Source: Chlorocebus sabaeus
Taxonomy: Eukaryota > Chordata > Mammalia > Primates > Cercopithecidae
Direction: 5' to 3'
Length of the DNA: 64,000 nt
Assembly: GCF_047675955.1 (NCBI RefSeq)
Contig: NC_132912.1
Span: 20,434,500-20,498,499 of the forward strand
A program made the position numbers and the translations under genes. Shown here one piece after another: positions 52,131 to 64,000 of this stretch (its first letter is position 1; each line of letters begins with the position of its first letter). Below the pieces are notes generated by a model. That model saw only the letters and a list, made by a program, of their open reading frames with translations. It searched no databases and was not told the DNA's origin.

Positions 52131-53685
52131 TTGGTTTGTGGCATGCGGTGCTGAAGAATTTGGTTTGAAGGACAGCTGCATACAGATGTTTTGCTTCCCT
52201 GGGGAACTTACAGAAGAGAGTCTTTAGTTAGGGAAGAAAAATATTCATGTACTGGCTTTGCTTATAAACCTAAAAGACAATAATAAAAAATATTAAATAT
52301 TCTCTCGTGGAGTCTCCCAAAAAGTGATACTGACCTTTTTGGTTCAAACTTTGCATTCCCTATCAGTGACTTCCAATCTTCATAAAAATATGAAATATGA
52401 GTATAGGTCAATATTTCGACTAATTTCAGATATTAAAGATGAAACATCAATGAGTAAACATGATTAATGTTTACACCAACCGGATCTTCAAGGCTAATCT
52501 AATAATGCAATCAGTGCACAAGTTTCAGATCACCATTTTCTCTCAAAGAAAAGTTTCTTACTAGATGTGAACTTTTGCAGCATGAACAGTCCTGAACAAA
52601 AGGAAAACTGGCTTGGCTTTTAGAATTGAAGATCTGAGTGTGCAGGAAGCAGGCCAAATTAGCTGCAAATAAAGTGTCTGCGCTATAAAAACAGTTCTGC
52701 AGCTTTTTCCAATGGCGCTTCCTTTGAGTCATCTAGGATGCACAGTGCTGTAGTTATTGGGTAGGTTTTTAGTTGGATGTCTCACAGGTTCTTCAAGAAA
52801 TTAACAGATAGTCTGCAATGACAGGGCCAGCTATGAAATTGCTCCAACTTTTGTTGCTGAAATGTTGACCCTTCTGTGAAGGTGCCAGTGGTGGTGACAA
52901 GACTGCAGTTTGAAACCAGTCTGACGATCCCCACCTCATCAGGCTCCCATCTGACTTTAGCAAACTGGCACTGAACACCGACGCCAGCCTCTGTCCAGCA
53001 CAGGAAGCCCTCCTGACACTTGGCAGTAGGTGTTGGGAGCCATATTGAGAAAGCCAGGAGTCTGACCAGATGGTAGCTCTCCCTTGAACTTCTTTAGAGA
53101 TTTATTTTCTCTATGAAGCAGAGGGAATTGGCCAAGTCCGCCAAGCACATGGCCTTTTTCTGTACTTTCATCAGATGAGGAAGCCCTGGCTAGTCTTTTG
53201 GAAGCCGAAGAGTTGGCAGGCTAGCAATCTTGGCAAAGCCACACAGCTCACAGACTACCAGGGGGCCCTTCAGATCACAAAGCAATCCTTGAAGTTTGCA
53301 AAGTTCCTAGATGAGGGGTGTGGGGACAGGGCAGGAATGATCCATCACAGACACCTAAAGGCATTCTGGAAATATAACCAGCTCTGCCAAGATAGAGGGT
53401 GAAAGAGAATACATTTAACAAGTCTTTCCAATAGAAAACTTATTTTGCAAGTGTTTAAATGCATAAATGTTGATTGGGCATTATGGCATTCCATCCAGGT
53501 ATTGATTCCCACACATTTCCCAGAATGTGCTCAGACTCCGTAAGTTTTCATAATGAGGTTAGCAACTTTTATTTTCATTTAATATTAGTATTATTCCCAT
53601 CTATTCTTTTAAGGAAAGGACAGCAAGAGCACTAAAGGGTCTTATGCTCCTACTCTTCAACCTCCAACTGACTTTGTTTTGAAAC
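52131..53685. other. Non-repetitive island, no gene proven
   Basis: About 1.5 kb without recognised repeats and by eye less AT-rich around 52800-53400. On the minus strand several overlapping frames are open (for example 52793-52978, 52957-53148, and a stop-free stretch of about 110 codons in another frame over the same region). The plus strand has a 75-codon frame at 53175-53402. None matches a family I know. A decayed processed pseudogene or a regulatory element are possible; neither is shown. Confidence 0.35.
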
Positions 53686-54225
53686 AGCTTTATGGAGATA
53701 TAACTCATATACTGTGTAATTTGCACATTTAAAATGCACAATGATGGTTGATGGTTTTTTATATATTACATCATTATTCAATTTGTGGTAAGACTTGTGG
53801 AATGCTATTTTCCATTTTTACTATTTTAAAGTATACAATTCAGTGGCATTAATTATATTCATGGTGTTGTGCAACCATCACCACTATTTCCAAAGTTTCA
53901 TTACCCTAAACAGAAACTCTGTAACCATTAAGCAATAACTCCCTATTCCCTCTTCCCACAAGCCCCTGGTATCCTTTCATGTGCTATTTAGCTCTATGAA
54001 TTTGCTTATTGTGGGTAGTTCATGTAAGTGGAATCATACAATATTTGTCATTTCATGTCTTATCTCACTTTGCATAATGTTTTCTGGGTTCATCTGTGTT
54101 GTAGCATGTGCCAGAATTTCATTCCTTTTTATGACTGAATAACATTCCATTGCATGTATGTACCCCATTTGTTTATCCATTCATCTGGCAATGGACATTT
54201 GGGTTGTTTCCACCTTTTGTGGAAA
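53686..54225 (-). mobile_element. Old L1M (L1MC/ME-type) 3' end, antisense
   Basis: AACAGCTTTATGGAGATATA, TTCAGTGGCATTAATTATAT, GTTGTGCAACCATCACCACT and ATAACATTCCATTGCATGT are the classic antisense L1M 3' landmarks in order. Confidence 0.92.
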
Positions 54226-54429
54226 TGCTTTGACTACTGTGCTCAACTGACTTTTGTATGCCTTTCAAAGGAGAGAACGTGTGCCTGATTGCACTTTGCA
54301 ATCAGGTGCACAAGCATTCTGAATGCTTTCCAATTGTAAATGCTCTAAGGAGAGGCATCCCATGATAGATCTCTCAGTGCCTAGCATCAATAAACACTGG
54401 CTGGTAAAAACTGCATACATATAAAGTAA

Positions 54430-56700
54430 AGGGCAGAATCACTGAACGCTTTCACTAACATAATCTATTTGAGAAAAGGTTATGTGGTTTTCCTGAGCAT
54501 AAATCATGCCTGACTAATTGAACAGACTTCTTTGAGATGATACATATTTATGTGGAAAAACAGACACTGAGAATATAGCTGGTTTCAGCTTCCAAAATGT
54601 CTTGGAGGAAGTTTTACACCAAGGCTATTATGTTTTAATTAAATCACCATAGGATTGGAAATAGGAGCAAACAGTTTTACCATTATAGAAAATTGACATT
54701 CCATTCAATGAATATTTATGATGTGCTTAGTTAGGAACTACGGAAAATACAAAATAAGACATACTCCCCGCGCTCCCCCAAATCCACCTCCCAAGGGAAA
54801 AGGAAGCACAAGTAATAAAATAAAATGTGTAGGACATGAAGGGTCACATCTTTACAAGAAAAAAATATAAACAATGGGCTTCCTTAGAGATTGTGCTTTA
54901 AGACCACTTCTATTCTAAATATATTTTAAGTAATGTTGTGGAGAGCATCTAGGGGAAAACTCCAAGCTTATGTAGGCCAATAAATCCTTCAAGGAAGGAA
55001 ACCACAAATGAAACCATGCTTTGTGAATGAACAACAATAATAAAAATGATGAAAACATTTCATTGAGCATTGAAAAGACCAGTGAACTAATACAAATAGT
55101 ACAATCCATCCTAAAGAATAGGTTTAAATATAGCTATTGTGCTCCATAAAATATGACCAAGTATAAATACCTAAATAAATTTTTCCCACATCCTAATTGT
55201 TATAGTAGGCTCATATGATTTAAACAACAGCAACAACAACAACAAAACCAATGGCATAAGATAATAATATGATGACTATTTGGGAACAAACCACAATAAT
55301 ATCTCCTAACCTAATCATCATTTTAGAACAATCATACTTAGAACATACACTGAGTTAGATGTTAGATGTTTAAAATTATGGGATTATAGAATGAATGTAA
55401 TCCTGCAGTCTCACAAGGTCACAAAGTCCATTGACATATTGAGAAATATCAACTTACTGAGAAACAATTTTTTAAAGAAAAATAAATTCTATATTCATAT
55501 TTTATGTAGACATGAACAATACTATGATATGACTATGAAAAATTTTTGGTTAAAGTATGTTTAAAAAATTTCACAAGAGAAATCTAAAAAACACATTCAA
55601 ATTAACTGGAGGAACACCAAAAGCAATAGTTTAGCTTTTATCAAATGTTATACTCAACATTAACAACTTACAAGTTATTACCAGGTGGTAAAACATGAGG
55701 CACCTAACTGTGGAAATGCTAGTGTGAAATAATGTGAAAATGTCATTCAACTAAAAGAGAATTTAAAACATATCAGAATACTCAAACAATGCCAAACTTG
55801 TAAAGCTCAGTAGATATAATACTGATTGATCCAAATTAACCATGGGCCTATTTACTTCCAAGCTCTCCCTCATTTTTCTTCTTTCTTTCTTTCTTTTCTT
55901 CTCTTTCTTTCTTTTCTTCTTTCTTTGTCTCTTTCTCTTTTTCCTTCCTTCCTTCCTGTCATGCTCTTTCCCTCTCTCTGTTTCCCTCCCTCCCTTCCCT
56001 CCTTCCTTCCTTCCCTCCCTCCCTTCCTCCCTCCCTCCCTCCTTCTTTCTTTCTCAGACAGGTTCAGGCTCTGGAGTACAGTGATGTGACCACGGCTCAC
56101 TGCACCCTCAAATTTCTGGGCTCAAGCTATCCTCCCGCCTCAACTTCCTTGGTAGCTAGGAATACAAGCACATGCCACTTTGCCTGGCTAATTAAAAAAA
56201 AAAAAAAAAAATCTGTAGAGATGGAGGTCTCACTATGTTGCCCAGGCTGGTCTTGAATTTCTGGGCTCAAATGATCCTCCTGCCAGCTTTCCCTCCTTTT
56301 TCTGTTAACTAACAAAGATTTAATAGATCAGTTTGTAATGGATAAAGCATAATTGACCTGGAAAAAGTCCAGCGAAGGACAAGTAAAATGATTAGAGGCG
56401 TGGAGGGGGGTATCCATGAAGACAAATGTAAAAGTTTTGAAATTTAGTTGCAAAGGTAAAGACAGAGTGAGGCTATTTTTGATGTTATTAGAATTGTAAA
56501 AGTAGAAACTAGGGAGAGGTGTGGCTAGTTCATCACATTCTGGAAAATCTCTTCAATCATCAGTGAGGAAAGTTTTAAGATAATTATTTGGTATAGAACT
56601 TGTAAGAAAATCTACCCATTTTAGAGAAAAAAGTGAGTAGAATATTCTGAAATCATAGAGATCCTTAAAATATGTATGTGACATTATCACACTCTTAAGA
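54430..56700 (+). mobile_element. L3/CR1 LINE remnant, split by an Alu
   Basis: AAATCATGCCTGACTAATTG with following text to about 54670 fits the CR1/L3 reverse transcriptase region. After the Alu (55880-56284), AAAAAGTCCAGCGAAGGACA and GATTAGAGGCGTGGAGG fit its downstream part. The middle (54900-55850) is too diverged to prove, so continuity is inferred. Confidence 0.5.
55880..56284 (-). mobile_element. AluJ, 5'-truncated, with 175-bp pyrimidine-rich tail complement and TSD
   Basis: Alu text 56056-56284 (CTCACTGCACCCTCAAATTT, CTGGGCTCAAGCTATCCTCC) stops at CCTCCTGCC, lacking roughly the first 55 bases of the element. Its tail complement has become a (TTTC)n/(TTCC)n/(CCCT)n tract at 55880-56055. 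TSD AGCTCTCCCTCATTTTTCT (55861-55879) versus AGCTTTCCCTCCTTTTTCT (56285-56303), two differences in 19. Confidence 0.9.
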
Positions 56701-58099
56701 AATGCTAGAAAATAAGTATTTTTTTTCCTGGAAAGGAAACCATTGATGAATCTTTTAATTTGTATTTATTATTAAAGCATCACTCTCATAATTATAATAT
56801 TTATACAATTCTTTCATAATTTGGCTTGTCTATAAAATGAGTTGAACTGTAGATCTCACCATTTCTAATTTTTTTTCTCCTTTTTTTTCCAAAATTAAAG
56901 CTAAATCCAAGTCGAAGAAGTGCATTCTCAGTAAAAGTTGGCTAATTTGTAGTGACCATTGTCTTTGACAAAAACAGATTAAGAAAAAGATCAGTTCATA
57001 CAGAATTTGGATCAGGATTCACCTGGTTTCATGAAAGTTTCAATAACCATATCTAACACATTTCTCCTGTTTTACAAGCCAGAATTGTATTAGGTTAATA
57101 AACAAATGAGATTAGTAAAATGCAAATAATTCTTCATTATCAGGAAGTCACCTTTCGTTCAACAATGTTGCACTGGAGCAAGAAGGATACACAGAAGACT
57201 CCACTAACTTAGGGATAAAATAATGATTGATTGAATTTGCTTCAGAAATGATTGCCCTTTATCTTCTTAGGAAGAGATGCACTAGGTACCTCCAATTATG
57301 TAACTAGGATCAAAACTCATTCTTCCCTCTGGTAAGAAAATTATAAAGTAAAATCCACGTCTCTCTTCTCTAGGTGCAATTTTGAAATATGTCTGGAAAG
57401 AATGCATTGGTTAAAAAAAAAAAAAAAAAAAAAAGCAGCATATGGGTAAAAAATATGCTTCCGTTGAAGTGTTATATCAGAAAGCACCACCATGAGATCT
57501 ATCATTTGATAGTTTAAAACCTGGATCAGATGGGCTCACTGCCTATTCACAGGCCAAATACTGAAGTGATGGAAAACCTGCAATAACACGGGAAAAGAGT
57601 CCCATTTCTTCCTCCGTGCCTGGTACATATAGAAGTTGATATGTAAATTATGTGTTCTTTGGAGGGGTCTGTAAAACAATGATGGGCTTAGTTTAAGCTA
57701 TATCCATTGGAGGCCAAAGGTTGTGATGAAAAATTATTATTTTAAAATAAAATCCTCAAAATGTTCTTGAAGTGCTACAAATAAATGGGACCTCTGCAAG
57801 GCCTGCTAGGTTCTTTCCTTTTTCATCTGAATGTCCTGGCATTGGATGCACCAGTAAGTGCCTTCTTAAATTGGACTTGCTTCTGCAAATTCTTCCTACG
57901 CACAATCACAATTTCCTATTTTCTCTTACACGAGTTTAACCATTTAAACAGATTTGGTTTCGCTAACAAATTGTAGCTTTTGTTATCTTTTTAAATTGCT
58001 TGTTTAACCCTACACAAAATCTACCCCTTGATTTGCCTGAAATTTTGTCTTTTGAATCAGGAAGTTGATTAAGCCAAAATTTCATGTGCATACAAATAA
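56701..58099. other. Unassigned sequence
   Basis: Nothing recognised. An A run lies at about 57414-57434. Confidence 0.45.
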
Positions 58100-58233
58100 C
58101 CCAATGATCTTGGTAATGAGTAAATTCTGATTCAGTGGGTCTGGTGAAGGGCTTGAAATTATGCATTTATAACAAGCTCCCAGGACATGCTGAGATTGGT
58201 GGTCTGAGGACCACACTTTGAGTTAAGCAACTG
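58100..58233 (+). mobile_element. MER5-type hAT-Charlie MITE
   Basis: TTCTGATTCAGTGGGTCTGG, TTATAACAAGCTCCCAGGAC and GTCTGAGGACCACACTTTGA are MER5A/B landmarks in order, ending near GCAACTG. Confidence 0.85.
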
Positions 58234-59859
<1,626 letters not shown>

Positions 59860-60905
59860 ATAAATTAGATCTAATTAAACTAAAGAGCTTCTGCACAGCA
59901 AAAGAAACTATCATCAGAGAGAATAGACAACCTACAGAATGGGAGGAAATTTTTGCAATCTATCCATCTGACAAAGGTCTAATATCCAGAATCTATGAAG
60001 AACTTAAACAAATTTACAAGGAAAAAAAAAACCATTAAAAAGTGAGCAAAGGACGTGAATAGACACTTCTCAAAAGAAGACATTTATGTGGCCAATAAAC
60101 ACATTTTTAAAAAGCTCAATACCACTGATCATTAGAGAAATGCAAATCAAAACCACAGTGAGCTACCACCTCACACGATTAAGAAGGCTGATTATTAAAA
60201 AGTCAAGAAACAACAGATGCTGGCATGGCTGCAAAGAAATAGAAACGCTTTTACACTGGTGGTGGTTCGACCATTATGTTAAGTTAGTTCAACCATTGTG
60301 GAAGACAGTGTGGCACATTCCTCAAAGACCTAGAACCAGAAATACCACTTGACCCAGATACCCCATTACTGGGTATATACCCAAAGGAATATAAATCATT
60401 CTATTATTAAGACACATGAAAACATATGTTCATTGATATATTCAATAGCAAAGACATGGAATCAACCCAAATGCCCACCAATGATAAACTGGATAAAGAA
60501 AATGTGGTCCATATACACCATGGTATACTATGCAGCCATAAAAAGGAAAAAGATCATGTTCTCTGCAGGGACATGATGGAGCTGGAAGTCATTCTCTTCA
60601 GCAAATTAATGCAGGTACAGAAAATCAAACACCACATTGTTCTCAATTATAAAAGTGGGAGCCAAACAATGAGAACACATGGATGGACACAGGGAGGGGA
60701 ACAACACACACTGGGGCCTACCGGTAGGGTAGGGGATGCACGGGAGGAGGGACAGCATTGGGATAAATAGCTAATGCATGCTGGGCTTAATACCTAGGTG
60801 AGGGGTAGATTCGTGCAGCAAACCACCACGGCACACATTTACTTATGTAACAAACCTGCATGTCCTGCACATGTATCCTGGAAGTTAAAATAAAATAAAA
60901 AGCAA
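59860..60905 (+). mobile_element. L1 3' end (primate L1P-type), 5'-truncated
   Basis: Starts in ORF2 (ACTAAAGAGCTTCTGCACAG) and runs through CCATTACTGGGTATATACCC, CACACACTGGGGCCTACCGG and TAACAAACCTGCATG to an AAAATAAAATAAAAA tail. ORF2 is in several frames. A small rearrangement near 60255-60300 repeats the TTCGACCATTATG / TTCAACCATTGTG motif. Confidence 0.93.
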
Positions 60906-61039
60906 TGTGAATATCCAGCCCTAAACGTAAAAAAATAGAAAATACATCAACATTCTCTATACTACTTAAAAACTGGATTTTAAAGTTAACTTAAATGATC
61001 TCTGTGGATAGAGAAAGTACCGTTGCAACATAATGATAC

Positions 61040-61230
61040 TGCCAGTAGTTTAAGAGGAATGATAGGAGAAAAATTATCATTTGGACAGTAATAGAAAAGA
61101 AGGATTAAATATGGTAATAGATGCAGTGGAGATAATCCCAAAGAGAGTAGCAGTGCCTCAAGGCTCAGTCATATCCCAGGATATACTTATTTCTAATAAG
61201 ATTTGACAATGACTGTGCAGAGGAAAAGCC
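61040..61230 (+). mobile_element. L3/CR1 scrap (weak)
   Basis: CCTCAAGGCTCAGTCATATC and GACAATGACTGTGCAGAGG resemble the CR1/L3 'CCTCAGGGCTCAGTCCT ... GACTTGGACAATGA' order. Confidence 0.35.
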
Positions 61231-61250
61231 CTAAACATAATGAATCCTTA

Positions 61251-61562
<312 letters not shown>

Positions 61563-61572
61563 CCCTTAGTTA

Positions 61573-62369
61573 TCTTAGATAACAGCTTACTGGCAACATT
61601 GTGCTTTATGCCTTCAAATACATCTCTCCAAATGCTCTCAGAACTCACTTTGGTTTGTTTTAGCTTTGGTATAACAGCACCAGCCTGGCTGATGTTATGC
61701 CAAGATTCCAGTTGGTGGAAATGTAGAGTTACTGATAGCTATGGCTATTAGAAGGAAGATGCTTTGTCATTTGACTAATAAGGTTTTACTAAAGTTACAA
61801 GGGGTCTTCAAAGCTCCGAGATGAAATTCAGCAAAAAGTTAGGGATATTTGCAGAAAGCTGACCATTACATAAGCACCTTGACAGAATGTTTAAAATCTT
61901 TTCACCACGTTGTATTATCAGATACTGCCACTCACGTTGCTATGTTCACGGACCATGGAAAGACTATAAAGACTTATTTGGTTTATTTCTGTTCACTGGC
62001 CCATAATTCCTCTCAGCTCCCTATTCTTTGGCCCTTTCCCCAGGATCAGATCTACTTAAAAGAAAACATCCTAAAATTAGCTTGACTGTGGTTCAATTTC
62101 AATACTTATACCTTAATTTAATAAAGGTATCCTCTTGTTGACTTCATTTCTCTCTTCTATCTCACATCCTCTGGACCCCAAATATCTTTCTGCTTCTGCT
62201 TCTCTGATTTCAGTAGCATAAACGACACCACTTAAAAGAGGACTTTCCAATGTTTCATTTACACTGAGGGCCATTCATGAAAGCAAGATACCTGCACCCA
62301 CATACATGCATAAGAGGTTTTAGGAACATATCTTTCTTTCTGTGCTCCTTTAGGCGTTCACTTTTTCAG
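61573..62369. other. Unassigned sequence
   Basis: Nothing recognised. The 78-codon frame at 61849-62085 has no known domain. Confidence 0.45.
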
Positions 62370-62380
62370 CTGCTTATTAG

Positions 62381-62667
62381 GGGTTTGTTTTGTTTTGTTG
62401 AGATGGAGTATTGCCTTGTTGGCAGTGGCAGGATCTCGGCTAACTGCAACCTCCACCTCCCGGGTTCAAGTGATCCTTGTATCTCAGCCTCCCGAGTTGC
62501 TGGGATTACAAGTGCCTGCCACCAAGCCTGGCTAATTTTCTATGTTTTTAGTAAAGAAAAGTTTTCACCATGTTGGTGAGGCTGGTTTTAAACTCCTGAC
62601 CTCAAGTGATCCCCCACCCAGGCCTCCCAAAGTGGTAGGATTACAGGCATGAGCCACCATGCCCAGC
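62381..62667 (-). mobile_element. Alu (AluS-like) with internal loss and TSD
   Basis: TTTGTTTTGTTTTGTTGAGA tail complement. The GCCCAGGCTGGAGT block is missing after CCTTGTT. The left arm ends CACCATGCCCAGC. TSD CTGCTTATTAG (62370-62380) versus CTGCTCATTAG (62668-62678). Confidence 0.93.
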
Positions 62668-62731
62668 CTGCTCATTAGTTTTTCAGCAGTGAGAGATAAA
62701 TCAGTTTCCCTTTGAGGCCACCCCTGCCTCA

Positions 62732-63100
62732 TGTGATAAACTGAATATTTATGCCCCGCCCCCCATTCATATGTTGAAATTTAATCACTAATGTAATGGT
62801 ATTAGGAAATGGGGCTCTTGGGAGGCAATTAGATCATGAGGGTGGAGATCTTACAAATGGGATTAGTGCCCTTATAAATGAGACTCCAGACAGTTCCCTC
62901 ACCCCTTCTGCCATGTGAGGACACAGTGAAAAGACAGCTGTCTAGGAACCAGGAATTGGGCCTTCACCAGACACTAAATCTTCCAGCAGCCCCTTCATCT
63001 TGGACTTCCCAGCTTCCAAAACCGTGAAGAAGAAATTTCCGTTGCTTATAAGCCACTCAGTCTATGGCATTATGTGTAGGAGCCCAGACTGACCAAGATC
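62732..63100 (+). mobile_element. MLT1-type solo LTR with perfect TSD
   Basis: Starts TGTGATAAACTGAATATT, contains CTTGGGAGGCAATTAGATCA and TGCCATGTGAGGACACAGTG, and ends near GACCAAGATC (normally AAGACA). The 5-bp TSD CCTCA is exact (62727-62731 and 63101-63105). Confidence 0.9.
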
Positions 63101-63105
63101 CCTCA

Positions 63106-63400
63106 GTTTATTTATTTATTAATGTTGAAAAAGTTTATTGGGTGCTATGCTTTGGGCACTGTGCTGGGAGCTGGAGGTATAGAGAGTGGGACAGCACAGT
63201 CCTTGCTTTGAAAAGACTCAAGGAATAATAGAGATTCTCCAATATTGACTTTAGAATTAAAATAAAAAAGTGTATAGATCTCTTCATTCAGGTAATCATT
63301 CATTCACACATGAGCCACTCATTCATTCATTTGTATATGATGAACAGGAACTATAAGGTCTCTGCCCTTGGGAGGTGGGAGATTTTAGAGTGCCCACATG
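63106..63400. mobile_element. L2/MIR-type ancient repeat (weak)
   Basis: TTTATTGGGTGCTATGCTTT and GGGCACTGTGCTGGGAGCTG resemble the common 'TTTATTGAGCACCTACTATGTGCCAGGCACTG' motif of old mammalian repeats. ATTCATTCATTTG near 63320 may belong to a second piece. Confidence 0.4.
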
Positions 63401-63401
63401 T

Positions 63402-63699
63402 GACTGGGTGTGGTGGCTCATGTCTGTAATCCCAGCACTTTGGGAGATCAAGGTGGGAGGATTGCTTGAGCCCGGGAGACTAGCCTGGGAAACATGATGA
63501 GACCCATTTCTGCAAAACAAAAATTGTAAAATATTAGCCAGGCACAGTGGCTCACACCTGTAATCCCAGCTACTCAGAAGGCTGAGACAGTAGGATCACT
63601 TAAGCTCAGGAGGTCTGGTCTGCAGTGAGCTATGGTCATGGCACTACACTCCAGCCTAGGCAACAGAGCGAGACCCTGTATCCAAAAAAAAAAAAAAAA
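63402..63699 (+). mobile_element. Alu (AluJ-like) with left-arm loss
   Basis: Head GACTGGGTGTGGTGGCTCAT. The left arm loses about 20 bases at GCCCGGGAGACTAGCC. The right arm is J-type (GATCACTTAAGCTCAGGAGG). A run at 63684-63699. No clear TSD. Confidence 0.9.
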
Positions 63700-63729
63700 G
63701 GAGTATGTATATGTGCTCATGCATGCATG

Positions 63730-63742
63730 CACACACACACAC
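63730..63742. repeat. Short (CA)n run
   Basis: Six CA units following GCATGCATG. The remaining sequence to 64000 shows nothing recognised. Confidence 0.85.
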
Positions 63743-64000
63743 GTGGACAGGGGATATGCAGATCCTGAGTCAGTGAGAGTTTTATTTTTAAAAGATAAGT
63801 TTTATTTTGCCATCACACACAGTCTGCAAGATTTGTGAGTGCCACTTCATGCTATGCTGTGAATACGCCCCAATATAAGGCCTAATACAAGTCTTGTAGT
63901 TTTAATTTAAAATACTTTTTTGGTGAATATTTTACTGACTACAGGTCCACCTGAATCTCATTATGCAACCAAGCAGGGCACTCTTTGAAAAAGGCATCCT

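Overview
This is ordinary primate nuclear DNA. It is AT-rich, intergenic or intronic in character, and made almost entirely of interspersed repeats of several ages. Old World monkey is the best guess for the source: the youngest Alu (47135-47438) carries base combinations I associate with cercopithecoid AluY subfamilies rather than human AluY. I find no protein-coding exon, rRNA, tRNA, CRISPR array, CpG island or prokaryotic-type gene that the sequence supports. The longest open frames lie inside L1, Alu or L2 copies.

Layout. 0.5-11.6 kb: an old L1M split by an MST-type LTR and an Alu, then Alus, MIR/MER5/L2 scraps and three more MaLR LTRs. 12.5-24.7 kb: one continuous minus-strand LINE landscape. 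A 6.7 kb near-full-length primate L1 (13543-20262: 5'UTR, ORF1, ORF2, 3'UTR, all inactivated) sits inside older L1M sequence, which is also interrupted by an ERV1-like LTR (itself split by an Alu) and an MST LTR. 24.7-26.6 kb: a young 5'-truncated L1PA copy (+) with an intact 16-bp target-site duplication (TSD). 28.2-31.8 kb: an MST LTR, a MADE1/mir-548-type hairpin, and a MaLR proviral internal region ending in an MLT1-type LTR. 31.9-44.5 kb: L2, MIR, HAL1/L1M and L1MA remnants with two Alus. 44.9-49.3 kb: four Alus, a MIR with an internal duplication, and the lineage-diagnostic AluY nested in an older Alu. 50.5-56.7 kb: L2, an MLT1 LTR with perfect TSD, a 102-bp pure polypyrimidine tract, an L1M 3' end and a long L3/CR1 remnant broken by an Alu with a hugely expanded tail. 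58-64 kb: MER5, Alus, an L1 3' end and another MLT1 LTR with perfect TSD.

Nothing here acts as a gene system. What the window offers is a layered insertion history that can be ordered by nesting and TSDs, a few odd micro-insertions (47 bp and 65 bp) inside the long L1, several local tandem duplications, and one non-repetitive island (52.1-53.7 kb). I see no evidence of a new biological system. Family names are by eye from remembered consensus patterns; edges of old repeats are approximate to tens of bases.
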